Shown in pieces: positions 1 to 8,857 of a DNA stretch of 64,000 nt. The DNA comes from an uncultured Clostridia bacterium. GTDB lineage: Bacteria > Bacillota > Clostridia > Oscillospirales > Ruminococcaceae. A program made the translations under genes and the position numbers. Every line of letters begins with the position of its first letter. Position 1 is the first letter of the stretch. The stretch covers positions 31,347 through 95,346 of the forward strand of contig CANPZC010000007.1 of NCBI GenBank assembly GCA_947589355.1. The letters are read 5' to 3'. The notes beneath the pieces are model-generated. The model had not been told where the DNA came from, searched no databases, and saw only the letters and a program-made list of their open reading frames with translations.

Positions 1-1030
1 GTTCAACGCCTTCGATGAAGTATTTCTGCAAGAAGATATACATTACAAGTATAGGCGCTATCGTCAGCATACAGCCTGATTCGAGCCAGACTATCATAGA
101 TCTTATACCGGGCGACTGGTTATTGAACAGACGCGAGGTAAGTTCTGCATCGAGGTTTCTCAGCATCAGCGCTACGGTATCGTTTCTTGTGAAGAACGAT
201 GACGATACATAGTAGTCGTTCCAGTACCACACTATTGAGAACAGGAACACGGTAAGGAACGATGTTTTTGCGTTCGGCACCATTACCTTTATGAATGTCT
301 TGAAAGGACCGCAGCCGTCGAGGTATGCGGCATCTTCCAGCTCTTTCGGCAGACCTCTGAAGAACTGACGGAATATCAGTATGAACAGACCCGCACGTAT
401 GCCGTTTGCGAACATCGCGGGCAGATACATTGTCCAGCCGGAGTTTATAAGCGTTATAGACTCGCCGCCGTTGAAAAGCGGTATTATACCGAACAGATCG
501 AAGAACGCATACTGCAAATACAGCGGTATGGTTATTATCTGCGGCGGAACGAGTATCATAGCTACTACCAGCGCGAACAGAATGTTCTTGCACTTAAAGT
601 CAAATCTTGCGAAGCCGTAGCCCGTTATCGAACAGGTTATTACCTGCAATACCGAAGCGATAAGGTTCAGCCTTATGGTATTCAGAACGGTGCTGCCATA
701 GTTCATGATCCTATATGTATCGCGCATATTGTCAAGCGTCAGCGATTTTGGTATCCACACAATTGAGGGGTCGCTCATCTGCTCGTTCGGTCTGAACGCG
801 GTAGAGATCATGAAGATTATCGGATAGAGAATTACGAAGCAAAGTCCGAAGAGGATAAGGAATCTGAATATCGGCCATACAACGCCTATCAGTTTTTTGT
901 TACGGTTATAACGTATCTGATCGGGAGTAAGGTAGTTTTCTATTCCCTCCGCTTTCATTCTGGCGTATCTTGCCTTGCGGATCTGCTGCATCTCTTTTTC
1001 AAATTGACGCTCTTCTTTTTTAGTTGCCAC
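1..1030 (-). CDS. Sugar ABC transporter permease, MalG type (3' end cut by window edge)
   Basis: Inner-membrane permease of a CUT1-type carbohydrate importer. The frame runs from a GTG at 1030-1028 (…VATKKEERQFEK) to the window edge with no stop. The last residues seen, FLQKYFIEGVE, are typical of the extreme C-terminus, so only about ten residues are missing. A basic N-terminal arm is followed by hydrophobic segments (PIFRFLILFGLCFVILYPI) and the cytoplasmic EAA-type loop DAAYLDGCGPFKTF, the contact site for an ATPase. No ATG exists near the start; GGGGGG lies 7-12 nt upstream of the GTG, which decides the start. It sits 12 nt behind the MalF-type permease and is last visible gene of the 13.5-kb unit. 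The substrate cannot be read from sequence. MalG family assignment is firm. Confidence 0.88.
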   Translation of the reverse strand, partial: MATKKEERQFEKEMQQIRKARYARMKAEGIENYLTPDQIRYNRNKKLIGVVWPIFRFLILFGLCFVILYPIIFMISTAFRPNEQMSDPSIVWIPKSLTLDNMRDTYRIMNYGSTVLNTIRLNLIASVLQVITCSITGYGFARFDFKCKNILFALVVAMILVPPQIITIPLYLQYAFFDLFGIIPLFNGGESITLINSGWTMYLPAMFANGIRAGLFILIFRQFFRGLPKELEDAAYLDGCGPFKTFIKVMVPNAKTSFLTVFLFSIVWYWNDYYVSSSFFTRNDTVALMLRNLDAELTSRLFNNQSPGIRSMIVWLESGCMLTIAPILVMYIFLQKYFIEGVE

Positions 1031-1042
1031 CGTTATCCCCCC

Positions 1043-2134
1043 TTATCCTACTTCATAGTAAACGAACTTATTGACAATAGCCAGTATAATGCCCAGCGCC
1101 GCGGCTACTATTATAAAGTACGCCCACAGCATTGCCGCCTGATAGCCGAATTCCCAGTTGCTGCTCTTGGTAAGAAGTATCTTCATTACCGAGTTATCGG
1201 GTGCAACGAACGAGTCAACTACCGTATATACCAGCGAGGCAACTATCATCGGGCTTATGCTGGGAAGAGTGATCTTCCAGAAATATTCCCAAGCTGTCGC
1301 GCCCTCCATTTGTGCGGCTTCTTTCGCCGAGGGTGATATATTCTGCAACGCCGCCAAAAACAGCAGTATTTGTATACCTGAGTTCCACACCAGATTGAAT
1401 ATATCGCTCGTCAGCGTGTTGATTATCTCTGTCAATTTGTCGCTTATGTTATAAATGCCAAGGTATGTGAGCAGGTCGCCTACGAGGTCTGTTTCAAACA
1501 GCGAGTTGAACTGTTCACTGCCGCCGCTGTAGCCGCCGGAAGACATATTACCGTTGATTATATCGATAACAGGGCCGGTAGCTATGATAACGGGGAGGAA
1601 GAATACCGCTCTTGCGAATACTCTGCCTTTGAACTTCTGATTGAGTATTATCGCTATGAATATCGAGAACACCAGTATCAGAGGCGTTTTCAGCCCGGTA
1701 TCTTTCAGAACTTCCACCAGTGACAGCGAATATGACGGATGCACTGTGAATGCGTTCTTGTAGTTTTTAAGACCTACAAAGTCGAGGTTCATGCCGCCCG
1801 AGCCGTCTGTATTCGGCAGCGTATCGCAGAACGAATAGACTATCGACTCGATAACGGGCATTATGAAGAAGTATATAGTACCCACCAGCCACAGGGCTAT
1901 AAATCCCAGACCGTAGAGGGCTTTTCTTTTCTCGTAAGGAATGCTTCTGCCCTTTGCTTTTGCAGGTTTGGCAGGCGCTGCCGCCTCGGCTGCCGCTTCC
2001 TTTACCTGAGAAACTTCTTCTTTAACTTCTTCTGTTACTGTGGTAACTTCCTCTTTAACTTCTTCCACAGCGTTTTCCTGTGTTATGGTCTCAGCTTCGA
2101 GTTGTTGCGAGTTCTTTTTCTTATTCTTGCTCAT
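1043..2134 (-). CDS. Sugar ABC transporter permease, MalF type, with acidic/Lys N-terminal extension
   Basis: A 363-residue permease of the binding-protein-dependent sugar importer class. Residues 1-60 form an unusual charged, low-complexity arm rich in E, V, K and A that is probably cytoplasmic. It is followed by about six membrane segments and the EAA loop EAAQMEGATAWEYFW near the C-terminus. A periplasmic-side loop contains a GGYSGG stretch. The ATG overlaps the stop of the upstream DUF5696 gene by one base (TAATG), indicating translational coupling; the MalG-type partner follows after 12 nt. It is the second MalF-type permease of the same unit, so this operon carries two complete permease pairs. 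Family call is secure; substrate unknown. Confidence 0.9.
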   Translation of the reverse strand: MSKNKKKNSQQLEAETITQENAVEEVKEEVTTVTEEVKEEVSQVKEAAAEAAAPAKPAKAKGRSIPYEKRKALYGLGFIALWLVGTIYFFIMPVIESIVYSFCDTLPNTDGSGGMNLDFVGLKNYKNAFTVHPSYSLSLVEVLKDTGLKTPLILVFSIFIAIILNQKFKGRVFARAVFFLPVIIATGPVIDIINGNMSSGGYSGGSEQFNSLFETDLVGDLLTYLGIYNISDKLTEIINTLTSDIFNLVWNSGIQILLFLAALQNISPSAKEAAQMEGATAWEYFWKITLPSISPMIVASLVYTVVDSFVAPDNSVMKILLTKSSNWEFGYQAAMLWAYFIIVAAALGIILAIVNKFVYYEVG

Positions 2135-4560
2135 TATCCTAACAAACCTCCCGTCACTGTAGTATCGCCCATATCAAGGCTTACGCCGTTTACCTTTACT
2201 GTAGCGTTTTCTATATCTACCTCAATGGTAACGTCGGAAGCGCCGTCTGCGCTGTAAGTGGTTTTCAAAACGTCTCCGTCTCTCTCGAAGTTCGATATAG
2301 TCATAGCCGAAACATCTTTCAGAGCCTGCTCTGCCACAGCGTTTTGTTTTGCGGCGGTATCTACCCACGCATCATAGTAAGCATAGTAGAGGTCGTCGTA
2401 ATCGGTATCGGCTATCTCGTCGGCGTTTTCATGTATCATATCATAGTGCAGTCCTGCGCCGTATGCTATCGAGAGCAGGTAAGCTTCCTGAACGTCGGAA
2501 CTCTTGTTTATCGACGTTGACGAATACGGAACATATCCGTGAATTACCATCTGGTAGAAAGGAATATCATAGTCGGTAATGTTGAAGCCGCTGGAGTATA
2601 TCGGAACATCTGTGATATGCGACGCATACTTGATAACATATGCGTTTGCGCCGTCGCAGAGTATCTTATCTATACCGCCGCTTGTGGCTTCTTCATAGCC
2701 CTTGACTATCTCATCTCTCGTTGTCTTTCTTACCGACTTTTCTTTCTTGATAAAGTCTGAAACGAGGGCTGTTGAATATTCGCCGTAGCTGATCTTGTTC
2801 TGACCCTTATCGGTAAAGCTTTCAAGTATCTCGCCGAACACCTTTCCGTAAGCGTTGGGTGAGAGCAGTGCGGGCGAAACGCCTTTTTCCTCATATCCGA
2901 ACGCTATCGAGTAATTCGACTGGCGCGAGTAGGCGTTCGATACTCTTATAGCGGTATCTGTAAACGTCCAGTATCCCCATGAAGAACTGTTCATAGTCAG
3001 GTTATCCATAGTGGGGTATATCTCTGCGCCTATGCTGTCTGCATAGCTTTCAAGGTCTTCCATGTCGCCCTTGCCGCCCAGTTTGCCCGAGGGCTTGAAC
3101 TTTGTTGAAATTTTATCCTTTATAAGCTTGTTTGTCCAGTCGTTATAGCCTACTACAACATCTGAAACGCCGTCGGAAGTAAATCTTTCAAGAATTTCTT
3201 TAGCCTCATCGAAAGATGTCATCGAGGTCTTCATATTTATCGGTATACCTAAGATAGACCTTTCTTTCATAACGCCGCCGTACAGGTCAAGATAGAAGTT
3301 ATACTTGCCCTGCTCGGTAAGCTGTTTAAGACCGTCTTTTTCAACAAGGTAATCTCTGTAGACCTTTGCAACGTCGGCATAGTTTACGCCCTCGCTGTCG
3401 CTTATAGGAACATACAGCACCGAAACTTCGGGGGTATCTACAGTACCCTTTTCAAAAACGGTGAGCTTGTTGCCCGAGTCGCCGCTCATATAATATGTAT
3501 CGGAAGAACGCAGCTCAAACGAGAAGTACGTTGTATTATACGACTGGTTGTTCTGACCGCACACCTGCGCGCATATGTTTGCGTTTGCATCGCCATCGGT
3601 GGCTATCATAACAAGTCCGTCATTTCCCGAAACGGTTGCGGTAACGGGCAGGTAAGCCTGATCGGTAACCTTCGGAGCGGAGAGCGGAACTGCCGTATAA
3701 TCTCTGCCGTATATCTTCTGGTTGTAAGAGCTGTAGCCGCCCTTGCCGTTGTTATACTCTATAACAGCGCCCGAGCCGTCGGGAACTATCATATAGCCCT
3801 CTACCGCGTTGCCTTCAAGGTCGGTGGCAGGTGCGGCGCCGAACTGCGGATTGAAAGCAAGGTTCGTTATAACTGTGCCGTTTTCCTGCGAAGTCTTTTT
3901 CTCGACTATCTTGGTAACGTCGGTGGAAACTTTCAGACCGTTTTCAACCAGCTCATACTTTACGGGTATTGTTATGCCGGGGCGAGAGAATGTGAATGTT
4001 ATCTCAACGCCGCCGTCTATTTCCTTGCTTTTCTCCTTAGCGCCCGACATGGAGTACAGATCTTTTGTAGTTCTCTTGTCCTGCGCGAGTTCCGCATAGG
4101 TTATCATCAGGTTTGAAGCCAGCTGCTGGCGCTGAGCCTTTTTCATGCTCGAGCCCTTTGACTGATTTATAACGGTATCGTCCGCGAAAGTATTTATCGG
4201 GTTAGACCACCAGTACTTGCCTGTTTCTTTAACATACAGACATACCTTTGAAGAAGCTGTTTCTTCCTCGTCCTTATCATCTCTTTCGCCGCTGTCGAAG
4301 TAGAGTATGAACTTATCGTTCTCAGCGACCTTTGAGCAGTTTTTCAGAGCATCTTCATCGGTCATCTTTTCTGCGAGATCCTCTTTTTCTTCCTCGTCGC
4401 CGCTGTCCTCGCTGTCACCGGTATCTGTTGTGCTTTCGGCAGAATCCGAAGCAGCCGGGGCATCTTCATCATCGGCGAGAACGCTTACTGCCGAGCCTGC
4501 CGGTATCAGCATTGTCAGAACGAGTGCGAATGTGAGCAATTTTTTCCAGTTTTTCTGCAT
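2134..4560 (-). CDS. Secreted DUF5696-type protein in transporter operon
   Basis: About 808 residues. An N-terminal signal sequence (KKLLTFALVLTMLIPAG…VLA) is followed by an Asp/Glu/Ser-rich spacer (about residues 30-65) and one long extracellular domain; no lipobox and no C-terminal anchor are seen. The body resembles DUF5696 proteins that accompany NHL and Yip1 genes in clostridial and paenibacillar sugar clusters; this is from memory of the family, not a search. It has a barrel-like character with many surface aromatic residues (PTMDNLTMNSSSWGYWTF), so a glycan-binding or glycosidase-like role is possible but unproven. The ATG at 4560 is chosen because GAGGTG sits 6 nt before it; a GTG nine bases upstream overlaps that site. 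Overlaps the next permease by one base. Confidence 0.7.
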   Translation of the reverse strand: MQKNWKKLLTFALVLTMLIPAGSAVSVLADDEDAPAASDSAESTTDTGDSEDSGDEEEKEDLAEKMTDEDALKNCSKVAENDKFILYFDSGERDDKDEEETASSKVCLYVKETGKYWWSNPINTFADDTVINQSKGSSMKKAQRQQLASNLMITYAELAQDKRTTKDLYSMSGAKEKSKEIDGGVEITFTFSRPGITIPVKYELVENGLKVSTDVTKIVEKKTSQENGTVITNLAFNPQFGAAPATDLEGNAVEGYMIVPDGSGAVIEYNNGKGGYSSYNQKIYGRDYTAVPLSAPKVTDQAYLPVTATVSGNDGLVMIATDGDANANICAQVCGQNNQSYNTTYFSFELRSSDTYYMSGDSGNKLTVFEKGTVDTPEVSVLYVPISDSEGVNYADVAKVYRDYLVEKDGLKQLTEQGKYNFYLDLYGGVMKERSILGIPINMKTSMTSFDEAKEILERFTSDGVSDVVVGYNDWTNKLIKDKISTKFKPSGKLGGKGDMEDLESYADSIGAEIYPTMDNLTMNSSSWGYWTFTDTAIRVSNAYSRQSNYSIAFGYEEKGVSPALLSPNAYGKVFGEILESFTDKGQNKISYGEYSTALVSDFIKKEKSVRKTTRDEIVKGYEEATSGGIDKILCDGANAYVIKYASHITDVPIYSSGFNITDYDIPFYQMVIHGYVPYSSTSINKSSDVQEAYLLSIAYGAGLHYDMIHENADEIADTDYDDLYYAYYDAWVDTAAKQNAVAEQALKDVSAMTISNFERDGDVLKTTYSADGASDVTIEVDIENATVKVNGVSLDMGDTTVTGGLLG

Positions 4561-4577
4561 TTCAAACACCTCATTCC

Positions 4578-5207
4578 TTAACCTCTTATTCTATACGATA
4601 TTTCAGTATAGATAGAGTAGATAAACACATATACCTGCTGGAACAGCGAGAGAAGAAGTATTGCAAGAAACAGTATGAGCAGCATTACTATAAGGGTAAG
4701 TATTATCGAGAATATCGTCTTCGGCACTGTATACTGGTGAACGGCTTTCATCGCCTGGAACATCAGTATTACAGACCAGCCTACACCGAGATAGTACACG
4801 GCGTTTACCCATATTGCCTCGTCAAGCACCATAAAGTTGGATATGAGCGTTGCAAGGAATGTGCCTACTATGAAAGGCACGAGAGAGTATGCCGAGTTTA
4901 TGCATATCTGTTTCAGTCTGCCCTCGCCGTCGAGGAGCGTACATACAGACCAGTTGGCAATTACCCATGTAAAGAAGTACACCACGCTGTTTACAAGCAG
5001 CGGAACAACGTTGAATATCTTGGTATATGAACCGTTGAACGCAAAGCCTGTCAGCTGTCTTCTTGCCACCATTGCTATGAACAGCAGCACCACTATGCCA
5101 AACGCCACTTTCAGCGACCCTTGCTTTTTCCAACGCAGGTCTTCAAAGCCCTCTATCGGGTGAAAGATAACGTGCCTCAGCCAACCCATTGTGGTAAACT
5201 CATACAT
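4578..5207 (-). CDS. Yip1-family membrane protein
   Basis: About 209 residues with five predicted membrane spans (around residues 28-45, 58-82, 92-118, 128-152 and 160-200) and a cytoplasmic N-terminus, MYEFTTMGWLRHVIFHPIEGFEDLRWKK. The HPIEGFEDLRWKK stretch is a recognisable mark of bacterial Yip1-like proteins. The open frame extends upstream into the NHL gene, but the ATG at 5207 overlaps that gene's stop by 8 nt (ATGTATGA) and gives the standard family length. Its role is unknown; the family is mostly known from eukaryotic vesicle traffic, and here it co-occurs with importer permeases, so a scaffold or partner of the membrane complex is plausible. That is inference. Confidence 0.75.
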   Translation of the reverse strand: MYEFTTMGWLRHVIFHPIEGFEDLRWKKQGSLKVAFGIVVLLFIAMVARRQLTGFAFNGSYTKIFNVVPLLVNSVVYFFTWVIANWSVCTLLDGEGRLKQICINSAYSLVPFIVGTFLATLISNFMVLDEAIWVNAVYYLGVGWSVILMFQAMKAVHQYTVPKTIFSIILTLIVMLLILFLAILLLSLFQQVYVFIYSIYTEISYRIRG

Positions 5208-6936
5208 TTTTATCTTCCCCCTTTTCATCGGTTTCGTTTGTTTCTTGAGGAGCTGCATTTTCCGCTGCTTCCTTTGCTGCCTGCTGAGCGGCTTCGGCTG
5301 CCAGCTGAGCTTCATGCTCTAGTTCCTTTTTGGTCTTCTTGCGTTCGACCTGTTTTTTCTGCTTGCGCACTCTCTTTTTGATGATGCCTTTCTTTTTCAG
5401 CACCGAGAGCACCACGAACAGTATCAGCAGCAGCGCCACGACTATAAACAGCCATATGAAGTTATCTTGCAGCCACTGTTCTCTGTAATACTTAAAGGCT
5501 TTATCGTAGTTCTTTCTTGAATACGCGTCTTTGAAGTATTCCATAGCTTCTTTATACTCGCCCTCGCTCAGGCACGCTTTGCCCAGACCCATTTGCGCGA
5601 ATGTGCAGGTGCCGTTTCTGTTGAGAACTTCCTGCCACAGGGGCTTTGCCTCAACATACTTGCCCTCGTCATAAAGCTGCACCGCTTGTTTGAGGTACTC
5701 GCCGTAAAGCGTGGTAGAGTAAACAGTTATGTCATTTTTTATACCGTCTATAATATAAACGTTTCCGAATGCGCACTCCAGCGCGTTAGGGCCTGTAAAG
5801 CTGCCTTTCTGGTCGGAGTTCGTATTTGACGTACCGAATATCGTGATAAGCTCGCAGAACTCGTCATACACGAACACACGGCCTGTTACATAGTCAAGTA
5901 TGTTTATAAATCCGTAGTCGTCTATATCTATATCGGTAAGTCTTGTAGTATAAGTGGTATTTGTTGAGGCATCATATGTATTCGCGCCGCTGTCGGCAAA
6001 GGTATATTCGTTGCCTGCATCGTTGTTCCATATGTTATAGCCTGCGGCGTTCAGCTTCTTTACCGCGTCGGTGCTGGCGTTTGCAGCCTCGGTAACGGTA
6101 TATATAAAGCCCTCTGCATCAATATCGAAGTTTTTATACTCGACAGGTGCGGCGCTTTCCATTGATTTCAGCTGTTCGTCAGATGCGAACACTCTCCGTA
6201 TTCTGCGCCTTATTATCTCGCCTGTAAGTTCAACACGGTTTGCGCCGTAGAAACCCTGAAATTCGCCGAGGTTATTGAACTGCGCCGAACCGGAGTTTAC
6301 CGACGTACATACCGCATAGATATTGCCTGCGATATCTACCAGAATTTTTTCCGGCAAAAACGTATTATAGGTATATATAGGCGAATCGGGTCTTGTAACT
6401 TCCAGCGCGCACTCACATTCCGTTTCTGAAGTTACCTCGCACTGAACGACTCTTGAATTTTGCGTATCGCCGACATACATATACAGTTTGCCGTCATCGG
6501 AGGCTACCACAAACACGCCCTGCGGCTCATTGAAATTATAAGTACCGCTCGGCGCGCCGTACACGCCCGTATAGCAGCCTATCAGCTGAAGATCTTTATC
6601 GAGCCTGAGTATTCTGGAATTTTTAGTATCTGCTATCCAGAATTCCTGCTTTGTGCTTTCAAAGAACAGATCTTTCGGGCCGTTAAGGTCTGCCGAGGCA
6701 TTTACACCCACATACAGCGGATCGAGAGGGTCTTTCAGTCTGTCAAGACCCAGATCGTGACCCGTGTATGTATCTTCTACTTTATATCCTGCCTGAGCAG
6801 GTATAGCGTCGTCCCAGTTATCATAGCTGTATGAGTAGTAAGGCTCGCTGGCTGATGCCGTTATCATTGCAGATACAAGGCACACAAGCGAAGCGCACAG
6901 CGATACTGCTCGTTTCAACGCTTTTTTCATTTGCAT
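5200..6936 (-). CDS. Secreted NHL-repeat / TPR protein with C-terminal membrane anchor
   Basis: About 578 residues: signal peptide (1-30), a beta-propeller built from NHL-like blades (FWIADTKNSRILRLDKD; LYMYVGDTQNSRVVQC; VYIIDGIKND), a short TPR stretch at about 410-485 (YDEGKYVEAKPLWQEVL; YKEAMEYFKDAY), one membrane helix (IWLFIVVALLLILFVVLSVL, about 491-513), and a very basic then acidic Ala-rich cytoplasmic tail. So a folded extracytoplasmic propeller is held to the membrane and reaches into the cytosol. Two ATGs are possible (6936 and 6930); GGGTGA five bases before 6936 favours the first. Lies between the first permease pair and Yip1. It may dock a ligand or the binding protein; no enzymatic motif is visible. 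Confidence 0.75.
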   Translation of the reverse strand: MQMKKALKRAVSLCASLVCLVSAMITASASEPYYSYSYDNWDDAIPAQAGYKVEDTYTGHDLGLDRLKDPLDPLYVGVNASADLNGPKDLFFESTKQEFWIADTKNSRILRLDKDLQLIGCYTGVYGAPSGTYNFNEPQGVFVVASDDGKLYMYVGDTQNSRVVQCEVTSETECECALEVTRPDSPIYTYNTFLPEKILVDIAGNIYAVCTSVNSGSAQFNNLGEFQGFYGANRVELTGEIIRRRIRRVFASDEQLKSMESAAPVEYKNFDIDAEGFIYTVTEAANASTDAVKKLNAAGYNIWNNDAGNEYTFADSGANTYDASTNTTYTTRLTDIDIDDYGFINILDYVTGRVFVYDEFCELITIFGTSNTNSDQKGSFTGPNALECAFGNVYIIDGIKNDITVYSTTLYGEYLKQAVQLYDEGKYVEAKPLWQEVLNRNGTCTFAQMGLGKACLSEGEYKEAMEYFKDAYSRKNYDKAFKYYREQWLQDNFIWLFIVVALLLILFVVLSVLKKKGIIKKRVRKQKKQVERKKTKKELEHEAQLAAEAAQQAAKEAAENAAPQETNETDEKGEDKNV

Positions 6937-6979
6937 ACATCTCACCCATTTCCTTTATAAATTTCGTTATAAGCACGGG

Positions 6980-7873
6980 TCAATCCTTGATACCCGAGTT
7001 CGCCATAGTTTCCATAACGTTGCTTTGTGCAACTAAGAAAACTATCAGCGGAGGAAGCATAAGTATTACCGAAGTTGCAAATGTTACACCCTGACGGGCT
7101 ATACCGGTGGCAGCTATCTGCTGCATTATCGTCGGCAGAGTTTTCAGTTCTTCAGCGTATACTATCGTGCCGCTCTGCTTGTTCCATGCATCTTGGAATG
7201 CGAAGATTATCAGCGTCATGATAGCAGGCTTCTGGTTAGGTACTACTACCTGCCAGCATATCCTGAAAAGTCCTGCGCCGTCCACCTTGGCGGCTTCTAT
7301 CATCGAATCGTGTATCGTTGACATACTCTGTCTCATAAGGAACAGACCCAGCGGTGTTGCGATACTCGGAAGTATCAGCGCCCAGTATGTGTCTATCATA
7401 CGCAATGTAGCCATTACGAGGAACTGGATTATCCACGTTGCCGATGATGTGAACAACAGCGCGGTAACTATTACTTTATTAAGGAATGCGTTGCCGGGGA
7501 ATTTACACTTTGCAAGCACGAACGCCGCGCAGCAGCAGACGAACACGTTGCAGACCGTTACCACTACAGATACCATAAAGCTGTTGAATATGTATCTTGA
7601 AAGCGGTACCCACAGGCTAGATGCTACCTCCAGCATATCGGAGTAGTTTTTCATCGTCGGATTAAGTACATAAAGCTTAGGAGGGAACACGAAAAGTTCC
7701 TCGATAGGCTTGAATGACTGAATTACGGCGTAGTAAATAGGGAACACCATGAAGATACCGGTAAGGCAGAGAAACAGGAATATACAAATGTTGCCCCCCC
7801 GTGATGCGGTTATCTTTTTGTTGTTCTTTCTTACCTTGACTTCGTTTATATCTTTCTTTTTCTTTTTAGCCAC
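6980..7873 (-). CDS. Sugar ABC transporter permease, MalG type (first pair)
   Basis: A 297-residue permease starting with GTG (MAKKKKKDINEVKVRK…), preceded by GGGGGTGA. The Lys-rich cytoplasmic arm is followed by six membrane segments and the EAA loop EAAKVDGAGLFRICWQVVVP, the ATPase coupling helix of CUT1 permeases. It follows the MalF-type gene by 13 nt. Family membership is clear; the transported sugar is not shown by the sequence. It probably needs either the two LolD-like ATPases at the head of this unit or the free-standing ATPase at 16840-17982. Confidence 0.9.
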   Translation of the reverse strand: MAKKKKKDINEVKVRKNNKKITASRGGNICIFLFLCLTGIFMVFPIYYAVIQSFKPIEELFVFPPKLYVLNPTMKNYSDMLEVASSLWVPLSRYIFNSFMVSVVVTVCNVFVCCCAAFVLAKCKFPGNAFLNKVIVTALLFTSSATWIIQFLVMATLRMIDTYWALILPSIATPLGLFLMRQSMSTIHDSMIEAAKVDGAGLFRICWQVVVPNQKPAIMTLIIFAFQDAWNKQSGTIVYAEELKTLPTIMQQIAATGIARQGVTFATSVILMLPPLIVFLVAQSNVMETMANSGIKD

Positions 7874-7886
7874 TTTCAGTCACCCC

Positions 7887-8840
7887 CTAATCGACGTATT
7901 TACTGAGCGCCCATGTGATGAGTTTGTTTACCAAAAGCATCGCGATGAACAGCACAAGACATATCGCCGAGGCATAGCCCATTTCATATCTTATCCAGCC
8001 GTAGTCGGTAGCGTGGTTCATAATGGTATGAGCTACGTTATCGGTATGCGGTACGCCGACAAGGTTCTGCGAAACTGCGCCTGCGGTGAATGATGCGGAT
8101 ATTTGCAATACCGCCGCGAACAGCAGCTGCGGGCCCATTGACGGGATAGTTATGAGGAAAAGCTCCTGCCATCTGTTTTTTATACCCTCGATAGCGCCTG
8201 CCTCGTACATAGACTTGTCGATGTTCTGGAAACCTGCACGAAGCGACAAAAAGCCTGCGCCCATTGATATCCACAGCTGAACTACGATACAAACGCCCAG
8301 TATGAAACGTGTATCTGTAAGCCACTGGTTAGGCGAGTTCAGCACGCCGAGGTTGATAAGGAATGCGTTTATGTAGCCCTTTGAGTCGCCCGAAAGCAGC
8401 AGCTGCCATATAACATAAGCAGATGTTGTCATTGACGGAGCATAGAACACAAACGTGAAGAATGTTTTCAGCACGGGGTGCATCTCGTTTATCAGCCACG
8501 CAAGTATGAAGCTGAGTATATAAGAGAAAGGCCCCGTGAACACTGCGAATATAAGTGTTACCTGTATAGACTGCATGAACACGTCGTCGCTCAGAAACAG
8601 TCTGTAGAAGTTGCTCAGTCCCGTCCATTCGGGGAACTGCGCCATGTTAAAGTTTGTAAACGCCAGAGGCAAAGTAATTACTACCGGTATTACGGTAAAT
8701 ATCGTAAACAAGAGCATGAAAGGGAACATCATTATATAGCACGCTTTGTTTACACCTATCATATGCATAGTATACTTGAATTTACTTTGCTTGTTCAGCG
8801 GTGTATCGGCAACAGCTGCCGCCGTTTCATTTTTAGCCAA
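7887..8840 (-). CDS. Sugar ABC transporter permease, MalF type (first pair)
   Basis: About 317 residues with six membrane spans and the EAA loop EAGAIEGIKNRWQELFLITIP. Two starts compete: an ATG at 8861 that overlaps the binding-protein stop by four bases but has no ribosome site, and a TTG at 8840 with AAAGGAGGG eight bases ahead. The TTG is preferred. Gene order binding protein, MalF, MalG is the classical CUT1 order. The first-pair and second-pair permeases differ clearly in sequence, so this is not a recent local duplication. Confidence 0.88.
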   Translation of the reverse strand: MAKNETAAAVADTPLNKQSKFKYTMHMIGVNKACYIMMFPFMLLFTIFTVIPVVITLPLAFTNFNMAQFPEWTGLSNFYRLFLSDDVFMQSIQVTLIFAVFTGPFSYILSFILAWLINEMHPVLKTFFTFVFYAPSMTTSAYVIWQLLLSGDSKGYINAFLINLGVLNSPNQWLTDTRFILGVCIVVQLWISMGAGFLSLRAGFQNIDKSMYEAGAIEGIKNRWQELFLITIPSMGPQLLFAAVLQISASFTAGAVSQNLVGVPHTDNVAHTIMNHATDYGWIRYEMGYASAICLVLFIAMLLVNKLITWALSKYVD

Positions 8841-8857
8841 AACAGTTCCCTCCTTTC

